Part shown: positions 1-7,991 of the stretch, one piece after another
Position numbering within the stretch: position 1 is the first letter of the stretch
Layout: each line of letters opens with the position of its first letter
NCBI GenBank assembly: GCA_029553855.1
Contig: JAKPKE010000224.1
Location: 1 to 44,608 of the forward strand
Source of the DNA: Bacillota bacterium
GTDB lineage: Bacteria > Bacillota > Clostridia > Lutisporales > Lutisporaceae
Reading direction: 5' to 3'
DNA: 44,608 nucleotides
Translations under genes and position numbers: made by a program
The notes under the pieces: model-generated
Told to the model about the DNA's origin: nothing
The model's input: only the letters and a program-made list of their open reading frames with translations
Databases searched by the model: none

Positions 1-1100
1 GATTCCCAATCTGTCCCCGCAACAGTCCAATATTCATTTACATAACGGTCGATTTCCGCTCTCATCATGTCCAGTACCAGCTGCGGATTATCCTTGTTCT
101 TTTTATAATATGATTCAAAAAGCGTTCGCCAATCGTTCAGAGCCCGGCTATTTTCTTTGCGTTTATAGTAAGCGTCATACATGTTTTTCGTACTTTTGTA
201 TTTATTGGCTACCGCAAAAGTTCGAACATCGGTTAAAGCAAGATCAATCATCCCGACACTTAAATATGCCAGCTTGATAGAAGGTGTTGCAAAATTAATC
301 GCAATGTCCAGACTGGATTTTACGGCGGTGAAAGTCGTTTCGGCAGATCGAAAACCGTTGTTGTAAGCATTGCAGGCCAGTTGTGCGCAGGCGGTGCTGA
401 CACCAAGGCCCGACATGAAATTTTGAAAGGGTTTGGTTACCCAAGCATCATACGCTTCTCCCAGTGAAAAAAAGGTATGTGCGTTAGCGGCAGCAAAATA
501 TCTGAGCGTATCGGTGGTTTCCAAAAAAGCGGCGGCAGCATTCTCCTGCCATGAATCGCTTTGCTCGGCAAAGGCCTGTACTATTGCCCTTGCCCGAGAA
601 TCAGTCATGTATGCGGCATAGACGTTGACTTCAGAGATGTATTCGCTGCGTTTGCCGGGATTGGTAATCTTGAATACGCCGTAGGTGGAAAGGTGATTTG
701 TTATAATATGTACCTTATTGGCTTCTGTGTCCACCGTGTAGAAAACATCCTCCCACTCTCCGGTCTGCTTATTGAGGTACTTGCCGCAGATCGAAAGGAT
801 TTCCTCATCTTCCTCGAGCCCTTTATCATCATACGGCAATGTTAATTCAATAGCGCCGCCGGGCTGTCCGGAGGACAGCTTAAAATCGTAAGCGTAGATT
901 TCAACGTCGCTGTCGACTGGGGCGGGCTTCACCTTTTCAATCGCTATCTTGTCGCCTTCCTCCAGCAGGCATCCGAAATCCACCGATGCGTCTTTGGATG
1001 GTTCGCTCAGATTAGATTTGGAAGAACACGCACTTAAGCTGCTTATAACTAAAACCACTGTAATCACAACAAGCAGTAGAGATATCAACCTTTTCATCAT
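1..1100 (-). CDS. Putative lipoprotein, C-terminus beyond window edge
   Basis: Partial gene, open to the left edge of the window (366 complete codons read on the minus strand, no stop). It starts at the ATG at 1100 behind an AAAGGAG site. Residues 1-25 form a lipoprotein signal peptide with lipobox LSAC (Cys25). Residues about 75-150 are a beta-rich stretch (ELTLPYDDKGLEEDEE, then a segment ending STYGVFKITNP) that resembles ZU5-like domains of clostridial surface proteins. This resemblance is by eye only. The rest is Ala-rich and helical with no motif I recognise. It is the last gene of the leftward envelope operon, 24 bases after the DUF4352-like lipoprotein. Function unknown. Confidence 0.8.
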   Translation of the reverse strand, partial: MMKRLISLLLVVITVVLVISSLSACSSKSNLSEPSKDASVDFGCLLEEGDKIAIEKVKPAPVDSDVEIYAYDFKLSSGQPGGAIELTLPYDDKGLEEDEEILSICGKYLNKQTGEWEDVFYTVDTEANKVHIITNHLSTYGVFKITNPGKRSEYISEVNVYAAYMTDSRARAIVQAFAEQSDSWQENAAAAFLETTDTLRYFAAANAHTFFSLGEAYDAWVTKPFQNFMSGLGVSTACAQLACNAYNNGFRSAETTFTAVKSSLDIAINFATPSIKLAYLSVGMIDLALTDVRTFAVANKYKSTKNMYDAYYKRKENSRALNDWRTLFESYYKKNKDNPQLVLDMMRAEIDRYVNEYWTVAGTDWE

Positions 1101-1124
1101 CGAATATCGCTCCTTTCTGCCGGG

Positions 1125-1715
1125 TTATTCAACCATAAACCCGAACACAAGATTCGGTGGCACGTTGATAAACTTGGAATAATAATGCATGGTGACTTCG
1201 TTTTTTTCGGCCTGTCGCTGATAGATCATCCAGCCGCCGGTGGATTCTCCCGGGGCAAGATCAACTCTTGACATATATCTTTCGTCCCTGTCCGCAACCT
1301 CCAGCATCACCTGTGAGTTGTCGTCGGAGGTCATATCGCAATCGTCACCTGTTGGGCCTTCTTCGTAAACAATATACAGAGCCTTTGTTTTCGGCGATTC
1401 TACCGTTTCATCTGAGACATTCTTGAAGGTAAAGTAAACCTTCATATAGACAAAACCATCGCGGGCTTTTTCAAGCATGATGTCCGGGCCGACCGCCTCC
1501 ACCTTGTCAATCGTGATGGAAAGGCCGTTTGCCTCGGCCGCTTCACCGATACCATATACCTTAGATTCTTCCTTTTTTGTCTCGCCGGAGGTCGTGCTAC
1601 TTGCCGCAGACGGCGCAGGGTTATCTGGCGGCGATTTACTGCCGTTCTTTTCACCGCAAGCGGTGAAGGTGAGCATAAGTACCAATGATAAGAATATGAT
1701 TAATGTCTTTTTCAT
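1125..1715 (-). CDS. DUF4352-like lipoprotein
   Basis: 196-residue predicted lipoprotein with a GGAGGTAA site before the ATG at 1715. The signal peptide ends in lipobox FTAC (Cys20). A Ser/Pro/Thr/Lys-rich linker (about 25-55) leads to an immunoglobulin-like domain (about 55-195) with the layout of DUF4352 proteins: a hydrophobic strand (GLSITIDKVEAV), then FVYMKVYFTFKNVSDE, then a late SRVDLAPGESTGGWMIY segment. Such domains are usually extracytoplasmic and of unknown ligand. The gene lies between the 631-residue exported protein and the truncated lipoprotein and is probably co-transcribed with them. The fold call is moderate; a specific function cannot be given. Confidence 0.8.
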   Translation of the reverse strand: MKKTLIIFLSLVLMLTFTACGEKNGSKSPPDNPAPSAASSTTSGETKKEESKVYGIGEAAEANGLSITIDKVEAVGPDIMLEKARDGFVYMKVYFTFKNVSDETVESPKTKALYIVYEEGPTGDDCDMTSDDNSQVMLEVADRDERYMSRVDLAPGESTGGWMIYQRQAEKNEVTMHYYSKFINVPPNLVFGFMVE

Positions 1716-1771
1716 AAAATTACCTCCATTTTTATATTTTTCTTAGTTACTGCCGTCAAAACCGAAAACGG

Positions 1772-3667
1772 TTATTTATCTTTTTCAAATATCTTATCGT
1801 ACATCGGATCCGCAGCTTCCTTGCCAAAGCCGACTTCTCCTACTTTTCCGGCAGCCTCGGCAGCCGTGTTCAGCAATCCGTCGCCCTTTACCATGTCTCC
1901 GTAGGCATCACCCACCGCGCCGCTGGCAGCATTGACGGTTCCTTTCACAAAGCCCTCCATTGTCGCGCGGGTCAGGTCTTCGCCATCGTTGACAGCCTCC
2001 GCAATTTCGCCTGCCACCGTACCTCCGAAAGTAACAGCCGCCTTGCCGATACCTGAATCCATAACGGTACCCGCCGCCTCGGTGCCGCCTTTGATAGCGC
2101 CTTCTATCACGGCGCCCGTATTAAGTCCCTTTTCCGCCACGGTAGAGCCAATATTTTTAATCCCTTTATAGGTAGCGGACACAACCTTTCCTCCCGGAAC
2201 TACCGCTTCGCCTGCCGCCATCGTGTAATCGGCAATATCCACGGTGGCTTCCAGAATATCGACGGCTGTATCGCGCCGCTGCGCGTAATCGTTCATTTTC
2301 TGACGGAAATCCTCGTCTCTTTCCATGCGGCGGCTCAACTCTTGTCTGATTTCATCCTCGCTTGCGCCGCTCATGCCGAGATCACTGGCAATGCGCTCAA
2401 TCTTCTCCTTGCGGGTTCGCTCCTGCCGTTCGCGTTGCAAATCCTCCTCAAGCTGACGGCTCTCATCACTGCGCTCTTGGTTGCGCTGAGAATCCTCGCT
2501 GACATTTTGTCTGAACTGATCTTCGTCCTGCCGTATGGTTTGGGCATTATCCATGCGATGCTCCATCTGTTCGGAAAGCTCTTCGGGGGTATAGGTCGCG
2601 CCGCTGACAGGATCGGTATAGGTGCCGTCTCCGTTATTGACAAAGGTGCGCCTTTGTCCGCTTACAGGGTCGGTTGTTTCAATATCTCCGTCGCCGTCAA
2701 AGCGCAGCCATCGGCTCGGACCGACGCCCACAGGTGCAGGAGCGGGCGCTCCGCCTGTCCCCACGGGTGCAGTCGGGATAAACCCGCCCGTATTGCCAAA
2801 CAGGATGGACAGCAGAATCGCAAGGATGCTGATAGAAATGGTGGACAGCGGGTCGGCAGGGCTGTCAGAGCTTTTATCCTTATCCTTGCCAAAGATACCC
2901 GAAGGCGTTTTCCCCGATTCTTTCGCTTCCTCTTTATTCTCATCCTGCAGCGTCGCCCCGGTTTTCGCCAGCTTTACGCCGGCGACCCGAAAATTCACAA
3001 TGACGGCCTGCATTGGCGTGCCATCCCGGCTCAACCTGTCGCCATTAGCTGATAATACTAATGTCGTGGGGTCATCGGCTTCAATTTTACATCCGGCAGC
3101 ATAAGAGGCCTCCGGCAAACGATAATGATTGCCATAATCTATGGACTCGACCAAATCTTCGCTGAAAGTACTGGGACCAGCTAAGTCATCCATTACGGAA
3201 AAATGGCCGCCTACATTATGGATAATCGCTTTTCCTTCCGTGGTACCAAACTGAATATTCTTCATCATATATTCACCGGATACCTCCGCTGTGACTGTTG
3301 ATTCTATCAAAGTATATTGAACGGGACCATAGCTGATATCAAGTCGGTATTCGGGAATCACTTCCCCTCTTTTAATAACCAATGGTGCCCCACTTACCGG
3401 ATGAAACCTTCTATTTTCCGCATTATTAAGAAAAGCGTCAAAAAGTATTACATGTGCTTCATAAGGCACAAGATAAATTTCGTCCAAGCGTTCCCAGAAC
3501 TCCCAAAAGGAATCCGTATCTCCACGCCTCATGCCCAGCGTGCTGACTGGGTCAACATAGCCCTTTGGCACTTCAGCGTCTGTCGCAAACGCTGTTATGG
3601 AAAAAAACAGTGCACAGCAGATAGTCGCAATTAAAATCGCGGAGAGTTTATTTCTTATCTTTTTCAT
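1772..3667 (-). CDS. Large exported protein with coiled coil and Gly/Ala-rich C-terminus
   Basis: 631 residues from the ATG at 3667 (GGAGG site; the start overlaps the stop of the upstream gene by four bases). A longer reading frame exists upstream but lies inside the neighbour. Visible parts: signal peptide 1-28 (AFA cleavage-like end); a mixed alpha/beta extracellular region about 30-235; a charged linker 240-275; a hydrophobic helix 276-292; a Pro/Gly/Ala linker 295-318; two DPVSG repeats at 333-337 and 352-356; a highly charged Gln/Glu/Arg coiled coil about 363-465; and a Gly/Ala-rich amphipathic region 485-615 reminiscent of glycine-zipper or pore-like segments. I do not recognise the family. 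Its central place in an envelope operon suggests a structural or secreted role, which is inference. Confidence 0.8.
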   Translation of the reverse strand: MKKIRNKLSAILIATICCALFFSITAFATDAEVPKGYVDPVSTLGMRRGDTDSFWEFWERLDEIYLVPYEAHVILFDAFLNNAENRRFHPVSGAPLVIKRGEVIPEYRLDISYGPVQYTLIESTVTAEVSGEYMMKNIQFGTTEGKAIIHNVGGHFSVMDDLAGPSTFSEDLVESIDYGNHYRLPEASYAAGCKIEADDPTTLVLSANGDRLSRDGTPMQAVIVNFRVAGVKLAKTGATLQDENKEEAKESGKTPSGIFGKDKDKSSDSPADPLSTISISILAILLSILFGNTGGFIPTAPVGTGGAPAPAPVGVGPSRWLRFDGDGDIETTDPVSGQRRTFVNNGDGTYTDPVSGATYTPEELSEQMEHRMDNAQTIRQDEDQFRQNVSEDSQRNQERSDESRQLEEDLQRERQERTRKEKIERIASDLGMSGASEDEIRQELSRRMERDEDFRQKMNDYAQRRDTAVDILEATVDIADYTMAAGEAVVPGGKVVSATYKGIKNIGSTVAEKGLNTGAVIEGAIKGGTEAAGTVMDSGIGKAAVTFGGTVAGEIAEAVNDGEDLTRATMEGFVKGTVNAASGAVGDAYGDMVKGDGLLNTAAEAAGKVGEVGFGKEAADPMYDKIFEKDK

Positions 3668-4587
3668 GCCGCAGCCACCTCCTTTTTGCCTTTCGAGACA
3701 ATGACGAATATCAAAGCAGCAATCAGCAGCAGTGCCCCCAGCCATACACACCAACGAAGTCCCATGGTCGACAGCGTCACGCCAAGGGCAAACCCCAGCG
3801 TCATGCCGCTTATGCACCGCGTGACCCCTACGTAGGACGGCGTTCTTCCCTTGGAGAGGCTGTTTGCAGCCGAAAAGGCAAGCCCCCACAAAAACCCGCC
3901 TTGTCTGCCGAGGTTTTGCAGCAGCATTACAAAGGCGATAATGCCCACCATGCTGTTTTGTAACGACTGGGTGTTGTTCATAAAAGCATAAAGCAGTAGG
4001 GAAACGCCTACTCCGCCCAACAATGGGGCAACAGCGGTTATGCTCTTAACGGCAAGCCCGCCGAAAAAGTCCTTGATACCGCCGACAATCCCCGAAAACG
4101 GCGCTTTTTTCTGAAACAGCGGCACAATGGCAGCGTTCAGAAAGGCGGCGATTACCACCTTGCCGAGAATGCCCCCCGCCGCGCCGAGAACGCCGCCGAA
4201 CATCCCGCCCTGTGCAAAGGTAAGGAAGCTGAGAATGCGTACCGGAAGCGGATTTATTCCGAAAGAACCCAGCAGCGCAAGCACCAGCCAGACAAGCCCC
4301 AACACAACAGTGGGGAGCATCTGTTTGGGATTTTTCAGCACAGTCAGCGACTGGCGGATATATTCGATGATGAATTTTCCCGCACCCATCGGACTGTGCT
4401 GTGAAGCATCATCCGAAGCCCGGTCTGTCGACGGTTTATTCCTTGCACCGTTCATTGTTTTCGGAATTTTTTGCTCGGTTTTTGCGGCCTCCGGCTGCTC
4501 CGTACTTATTTGCGCAGATTCAGTGCTTTGAAAAGTATTTGCTCCCTCATCCAGAGTCGTGCCGCAGCTTGTGCAGAATTTACCCAT
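3664..4587 (-). CDS. Zinc-ribbon multi-pass membrane protein
   Basis: 307 residues from the ATG at 4587, with AAGGAG upstream; an earlier in-frame start at 4608 has no better site. The N-terminus has one CxxC pair (Cys5, Cys8, TSCGTT), the half zinc-ribbon common in Firmicutes membrane proteins. A disordered Ser/Thr/Gln/Glu-rich region follows to about residue 70, then roughly six to eight hydrophobic segments rich in Gly (for example LVWLVLALLGSFG and MTLGFALGVTLS). No transporter signature is visible. The stop overlaps the start of the 631-residue exported protein, which strongly implies translational coupling. It may be a membrane anchor or channel-like partner for that protein; this is inferred from context only. 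Confidence 0.8.
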   Translation of the reverse strand: MGKFCTSCGTTLDEGANTFQSTESAQISTEQPEAAKTEQKIPKTMNGARNKPSTDRASDDASQHSPMGAGKFIIEYIRQSLTVLKNPKQMLPTVVLGLVWLVLALLGSFGINPLPVRILSFLTFAQGGMFGGVLGAAGGILGKVVIAAFLNAAIVPLFQKKAPFSGIVGGIKDFFGGLAVKSITAVAPLLGGVGVSLLLYAFMNNTQSLQNSMVGIIAFVMLLQNLGRQGGFLWGLAFSAANSLSKGRTPSYVGVTRCISGMTLGFALGVTLSTMGLRWCVWLGALLLIAALIFVIVSKGKKEVAAA

Positions 4588-4629
4588 AATACTCACTCCT
4601 TCTTTCACTAATCACGCGCTTTTGGTGTA

Positions 4630-5148
4630 TTACCAATCAGATATTTCAGCTTTCACGCCGGTTTCATGCCATAGTTTGCGTTTAATTTCTGCGACGGCCT
4701 GTTCATCGGTGAGACCGTGCAACAGTTTTACGCGCAATTTTTGTTCTCTGTTACCAAATTCAAGGGTGATATTTGCCCGGTCAACCTTGATAGCATTCAG
4801 CCGCACTCCATGCAGCCCATCAAAGCCCCATCTGAAAACTTCGTCTCCTAACAAAATACCGAAAGTAGAAACGATGGTTTCCTCCGTATATATTTCATGT
4901 CCATCTTGCCCTTTGGCAATGATAGCCGATGGTACAGTAAGTATGCGATTCTCACAAATAAGCCTCGCATTACAAAGCTGACTCCATTGTTTGATAAGGA
5001 AAAACAATAGAAAAGTGCTGACCACTCCCATTGTAATAACAGCCTCCAAAATGACTGAGATCGCAAACCACAACGTCAGCAGGGTGCCACCGACAAAAAG
5101 TACAGAAAAAATAACGAGTCTTTTTTGGATAGATTTCACCGTCGCCAT
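4630..5148 (-). CDS. Small membrane protein, PH-like C-terminal domain
   Basis: 172 residues from the ATG at 5148 (AAAGGAAG just upstream; a GTG one codon earlier is an alternative). Two hydrophobic helices lie at about 11-35 and 38-55, followed by a soluble beta-rich domain (about 60-150) whose pattern, ENRILTVPSAII then FRWGFDGLHGVRLNAI then ITLEFGNREQKLRVKL, looks like a bacterial PH-like domain. The C-terminus is a helix. It is the first gene of the leftward envelope operon, 42 bases before the zinc-ribbon membrane protein. Function unknown; it may be a scaffold at the cytoplasmic face. Confidence 0.75.
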   Translation of the reverse strand: MATVKSIQKRLVIFSVLFVGGTLLTLWFAISVILEAVITMGVVSTFLLFFLIKQWSQLCNARLICENRILTVPSAIIAKGQDGHEIYTEETIVSTFGILLGDEVFRWGFDGLHGVRLNAIKVDRANITLEFGNREQKLRVKLLHGLTDEQAVAEIKRKLWHETGVKAEISDW

Positions 5149-5217
5149 CACTTCCTTTCACAATAAAAGATAGAGAAAAACGCTTCTGCTGTCATTACCC
5201 AAAAGGATTAATTTATG

Positions 5218-5249
5218 AAAAAAGCCTCTAATCCTTTCGGATTAGAGGC
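5218..5249 (-). terminator. Rho-independent terminator of the LuxR-type gene
   Basis: An 11-bp perfect stem (GCCTCTAATCC with its complement) and a four-base loop, followed on the minus strand by six T. It lies 31 bases after the stop of the LuxR-type regulator and before the envelope operon, so the two are probably separate transcription units. Confidence 0.9.
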
Positions 5250-5279
5250 CGGTTAAACGCCGTGTTTCAGGGCTTTTCT

Positions 5280-6689
5280 CTATGCATCTGTCTGATTTTT
5301 AAGTAAGGTGCTGATAAGCTCCGCGCGTCCACCCACATCGTATTTTGCATAGATGCTGCGAGCATGTACCTTGACGGTGTTTTCGCTGATGAACAATGCT
5401 TCGGCAATTTCCTTGTTGGATTTGCCAGACAGAATAAGTTGGAGTACCTCGTTTTCTCTTTCTGTCAATGTGTCAAGCATCTTTGTGTGTTTGATGATGG
5501 CACTCTGCTGTTTCTCGCTCATACTGGAGTAGGCTGTTAAATAGGCATGGCTTTTCAGGAGCATGAGAAGCTGCCTGTTCAAAAGTGGAAGAATTACAAG
5601 GGTAACGCAAACTACAGATAGAGCAATCACAGCCACTTCCGCACTGGGCAATGCGATGGAGGTTACAGTTATACCCAGCACGTTGCCACACAGTACGCCG
5701 AACACATTAGCCGAAAGACCGATGCCGAATACCTTGACCGGGTTTTTTGCATAGTCCAGCATTTCACCGATGATGCTCCACCAAAACAAGTCAAAGATAC
5801 CACAAGCTCCGAGCATCAGCGTATCTATTACAAAGTATTCCGCTGCGCCACGTCCCATCATCATAAAACAGATGAAAGCACCCATAATCATTGTCATTCC
5901 CACATAGAGCATGAGGGAACGCTTTGCTCTCATGGGAAGGTTCCGCATGATGGCAAGGGCGATAATGTAGGGTACAGCCCAATACCAGCTCACCAGTCCG
6001 GTCAGATGCTTAAAAGCGGGGTTGATGACTTGATACATTAATCCGGAGTTGACAGTGATAATTGCAACGAACAGGAACAGTATCGTCATCGGTTTTTTCG
6101 GATTACCGGGGAGCTTTTTTTCATTTTCGCTTTTCCAACTGATAGTTTCATCAGTAGGCATACACCACGTAAATACAGCTCCGATCACAAGACAGAGCAT
6201 AGTTAGCACCAGCCCGATAAAATGTGAGGCGTTCATCGCCACTACATTGATGCCTATCATAATAATATTAGAGAGTATCAGCACATCGGCACATGGTTTA
6301 ATCCTCTCGTTTTTTGGGGTAAAAGCTTTTAAGAAATAACCCCATGCAGCCACCGCGCAGCCTCCGGCATAGCCGGAAACAATTAATCCCGCTAACCAGA
6401 AAGCCGATGGAGTAAAGAAGAATGGCACAGTGGAAAGCAGGCAGACCGACATTCCACTTGCCATGGCGAGTTTTGCCATCCGCGGTGATTTTATGAAGCA
6501 GCCGCAGGAAAACAATCCGGCGAAATGTGCGATAATTGCGGAGAGTATGTATGTATGCGTCTGTGCGCCAAAGACGTCAATGATGCTGTAGAGAACCTGC
6601 CCCTCAAACACAAAGGAAAGCAAATAGGCAAAAAGGCAGGAAAATGCCATTATGGAAACTAACCTATAATCTTTAAAAAACATTTTCAC
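5280..6689 (-). CDS. Membrane-embedded LuxR-family transcriptional regulator
   Basis: 469 residues. The GTG at 6689 is preferred over the ATG two codons later because GGAGG sits seven bases before it. Residues about 10-395 contain roughly twelve hydrophobic segments laid out like a major-facilitator protein. Residues about 408-469 are a LuxR/GerE helix-turn-helix (LTERENEVLQLILSGKSNKE, then IAEALFISENTVKVH). Such membrane-bound LuxR regulators are common in gut Actinobacteria and Clostridia, often near operons they are thought to control. The sensing ligand is not evident. It is followed by a strong terminator and then the envelope operon on the same strand; regulation of that operon is plausible but not shown. 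Confidence 0.9.
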   Translation of the reverse strand: MKMFFKDYRLVSIMAFSCLFAYLLSFVFEGQVLYSIIDVFGAQTHTYILSAIIAHFAGLFSCGCFIKSPRMAKLAMASGMSVCLLSTVPFFFTPSAFWLAGLIVSGYAGGCAVAAWGYFLKAFTPKNERIKPCADVLILSNIIMIGINVVAMNASHFIGLVLTMLCLVIGAVFTWCMPTDETISWKSENEKKLPGNPKKPMTILFLFVAIITVNSGLMYQVINPAFKHLTGLVSWYWAVPYIIALAIMRNLPMRAKRSLMLYVGMTMIMGAFICFMMMGRGAAEYFVIDTLMLGACGIFDLFWWSIIGEMLDYAKNPVKVFGIGLSANVFGVLCGNVLGITVTSIALPSAEVAVIALSVVCVTLVILPLLNRQLLMLLKSHAYLTAYSSMSEKQQSAIIKHTKMLDTLTERENEVLQLILSGKSNKEIAEALFISENTVKVHARSIYAKYDVGGRAELISTLLKNQTDA

Positions 6690-6978
6690 TTTGTCACCTC
6701 CGATTCATCAAGATCGGAAGTCTTAAAACGCCATAGAAAGAAATCCATCTATTATTTGTTGTTTCTGACATAACGATACCTCGGTAAGTTCTTCAATTAC
6801 TATTACAATGATTTGATACAAGGATATTGTGGCTTATTTTCTCCTTTTGCAAATAATCAGTTTTAGTAAAACGCTTATTTGCCATTCGCTGTAGTATTTC
6901 ATCTTTCGGTATAGGACAATGGTATCACAAGGAATAGAAAAACTCAATCTTCCATTCATTGTGAAAGGGGAGGCGAAA

Positions 6979-7002
6979 ATGAAAAAACAATATTGCGCAT
7001 AG
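6979..7002 (+). other. Seven-codon ORF with strong RBS
   Basis: GGGGAGG followed at good spacing by ATG and codons for MKKQYCA, then a stop. It could be a leader peptide or the decayed 5' end of a lost gene. It stands just before the 7006-7032 hairpin. Nothing shows that it is expressed. Confidence 0.25.
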
Positions 7003-7005
7003 GGA

Positions 7006-7032
7006 GAAAAATGTGACGTTGTCGCATTTTTC
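7006..7032. repeat. Palindromic hairpin repeat, copy 1
   Basis: GAAAAATGTGAC, three-base loop, then a near-perfect complementary arm ending CATTTTTC (one G:T position). The same element occurs as a perfect palindrome at 44463-44489. The flanking bases of the two copies differ, so the hairpin itself is the shared unit. Confidence 0.6.
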
Positions 7033-7098
7033 CGCAAAGATGCATAAAAGCTGATATTTTGGAAATAATACCCTCCAAGACAATATGGAGGGTAAACT

Positions 7099-7758
7099 AT
7101 GTTTGAGGATAAGAGTGTCAGACGCAAAAGAAGGTTGTTGATAGCTGCGGCTTTTTTGCTGTTGGCTTCTGTTGCATTTGGAGTCGGATATTTCTTTAAT
7201 ATATATACCCCTGATGATCCAGACTACTACAAAAAGCCCAAAACCTCCGTTTTGCAGATACCGGACAGCTTGATAAATCCAACAACCGATAAAAAACCTT
7301 ATGAAGAGGTAAATGCAGACAGCAACTCCGATAAAGAAGAGGATGTTACTGAAAATAAGCTATCAACCCCAAATACCCAGTTGATTTTCAAAGCATACTA
7401 TAATTTCTGCGGACATACTGCGGAAAAAGCCGTTCAAGCTGCAGGCGAAGAAGCAAACATGGATGAGCAGCAGCTTATGGCTAAATATTCCGGATGGGAA
7501 ATTACCAGTTTTTCACCTCCGATAGTTGAGTTTAGCAGAAAAATTGATGCATATTGCCCCAAACACTTCATAATAGGAGTGGATGACGGATTTATTACCA
7601 TATATGTATATAACGAGAACGGAAAGAAGGTTATGCAGGAAAAAACCGACATATCCGCTAAAACCCTTACTCCCGAAGATCAGCAAGCCCTTAGCAGGGG
7701 GATAGTGGTGGATACAGAGGAGCAAAAGGAGCAGACCTTGGAGGGATTCAGCAATTAG
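7099..7758 (+). CDS. BofC C-terminal-domain-like membrane protein
   Basis: 219 residues from the ATG at 7099, with GGAGGG upstream. An N-terminal basic segment is followed by one transmembrane helix (about 13-32), then a linker rich in Asp, Glu, Lys and Asn to about residue 90. The C-terminal part (about 120-195) contains GWEITSFSPP, then YCPKHFIIGVDDGFITIY, the pattern I associate with the BofC C-terminal domain. BofC in Bacillus restrains a sporulation signalling protease across the forespore membranes; whether this homologue does so is not known. It lies upstream of ruvC, as in other Clostridia, but is separated from it by a repeat-containing spacer. Confidence 0.75.
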   Translation: MFEDKSVRRKRRLLIAAAFLLLASVAFGVGYFFNIYTPDDPDYYKKPKTSVLQIPDSLINPTTDKKPYEEVNADSNSDKEEDVTENKLSTPNTQLIFKAYYNFCGHTAEKAVQAAGEEANMDEQQLMAKYSGWEITSFSPPIVEFSRKIDAYCPKHFIIGVDDGFITIYVYNENGKKVMQEKTDISAKTLTPEDQQALSRGIVVDTEEQKEQTLEGFSN

Positions 7759-7770
7759 AATATACAGGGC

Positions 7771-7912
7771 GACCCGCATAAGGAAGTTTCTAAGCAGGAA
7801 ACAAGCAATTAAGGTAGAAATGTTTCCTGCCAAGAAACTCCATGAACTTATGCTCCATCCCGTGGCTCCCGCCAAGGGACCCGCATAAGGAAGTTTCTAA
7901 GCAGGAAACAAG
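7771..7912. repeat. 35-bp direct repeat pair with an inverted copy between
   Basis: Two identical 35-base copies (7771-7805 and 7878-7912), each beginning GACCCGCATAAGG and ending GCAGGAAACAAG. Between them, 7821-7852 is an imperfect inverted copy of the same sequence (TGTTTCCTGCCAAGAAACTC). The inverted copy can pair with either direct copy, giving alternative large hairpins in the spacer between the BofC-like gene and ruvC. It may be a dispersed miniature repeat; I see no coding content. Confidence 0.8.
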
Positions 7913-7991
7913 TCTTAAATACTGCTTTATTTTTTTGCCAGGAAGGGTTATATTATAATAGAGCGAATATATGTTTGGTGGTGCATTTCCT

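Larger units (their letters stand above)
6690..7098. other. 409-base intergenic region at the strand switch
   Basis: Divergent spacer between the leftward island (regulator starting at 6689) and the rightward core block (BofC-like gene starting at 7099). It holds the RBS of each flanking gene, a seven-codon reading frame with a good ribosome site (6979-7002) and a hairpin repeat (7006-7032). No larger gene is convincing. A 97-codon minus-strand frame crossing 6834-7127 overlaps the BofC-like start and has no family resemblance. Confidence 0.6.

Noticed and set aside
3668-3889. Longer N-terminus for the 631-residue exported protein
   Set aside because: The extra 74 residues lie inside the zinc-ribbon gene, while the internal ATG has a GGAGG site and begins a proper signal peptide.
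6834-7127. 97-codon minus-strand reading frame in the boundary spacer
   Set aside because: It overlaps the start of the BofC-like gene, has no ribosome site, and its composition (many aromatic and Cys residues) does not look like a protein family.
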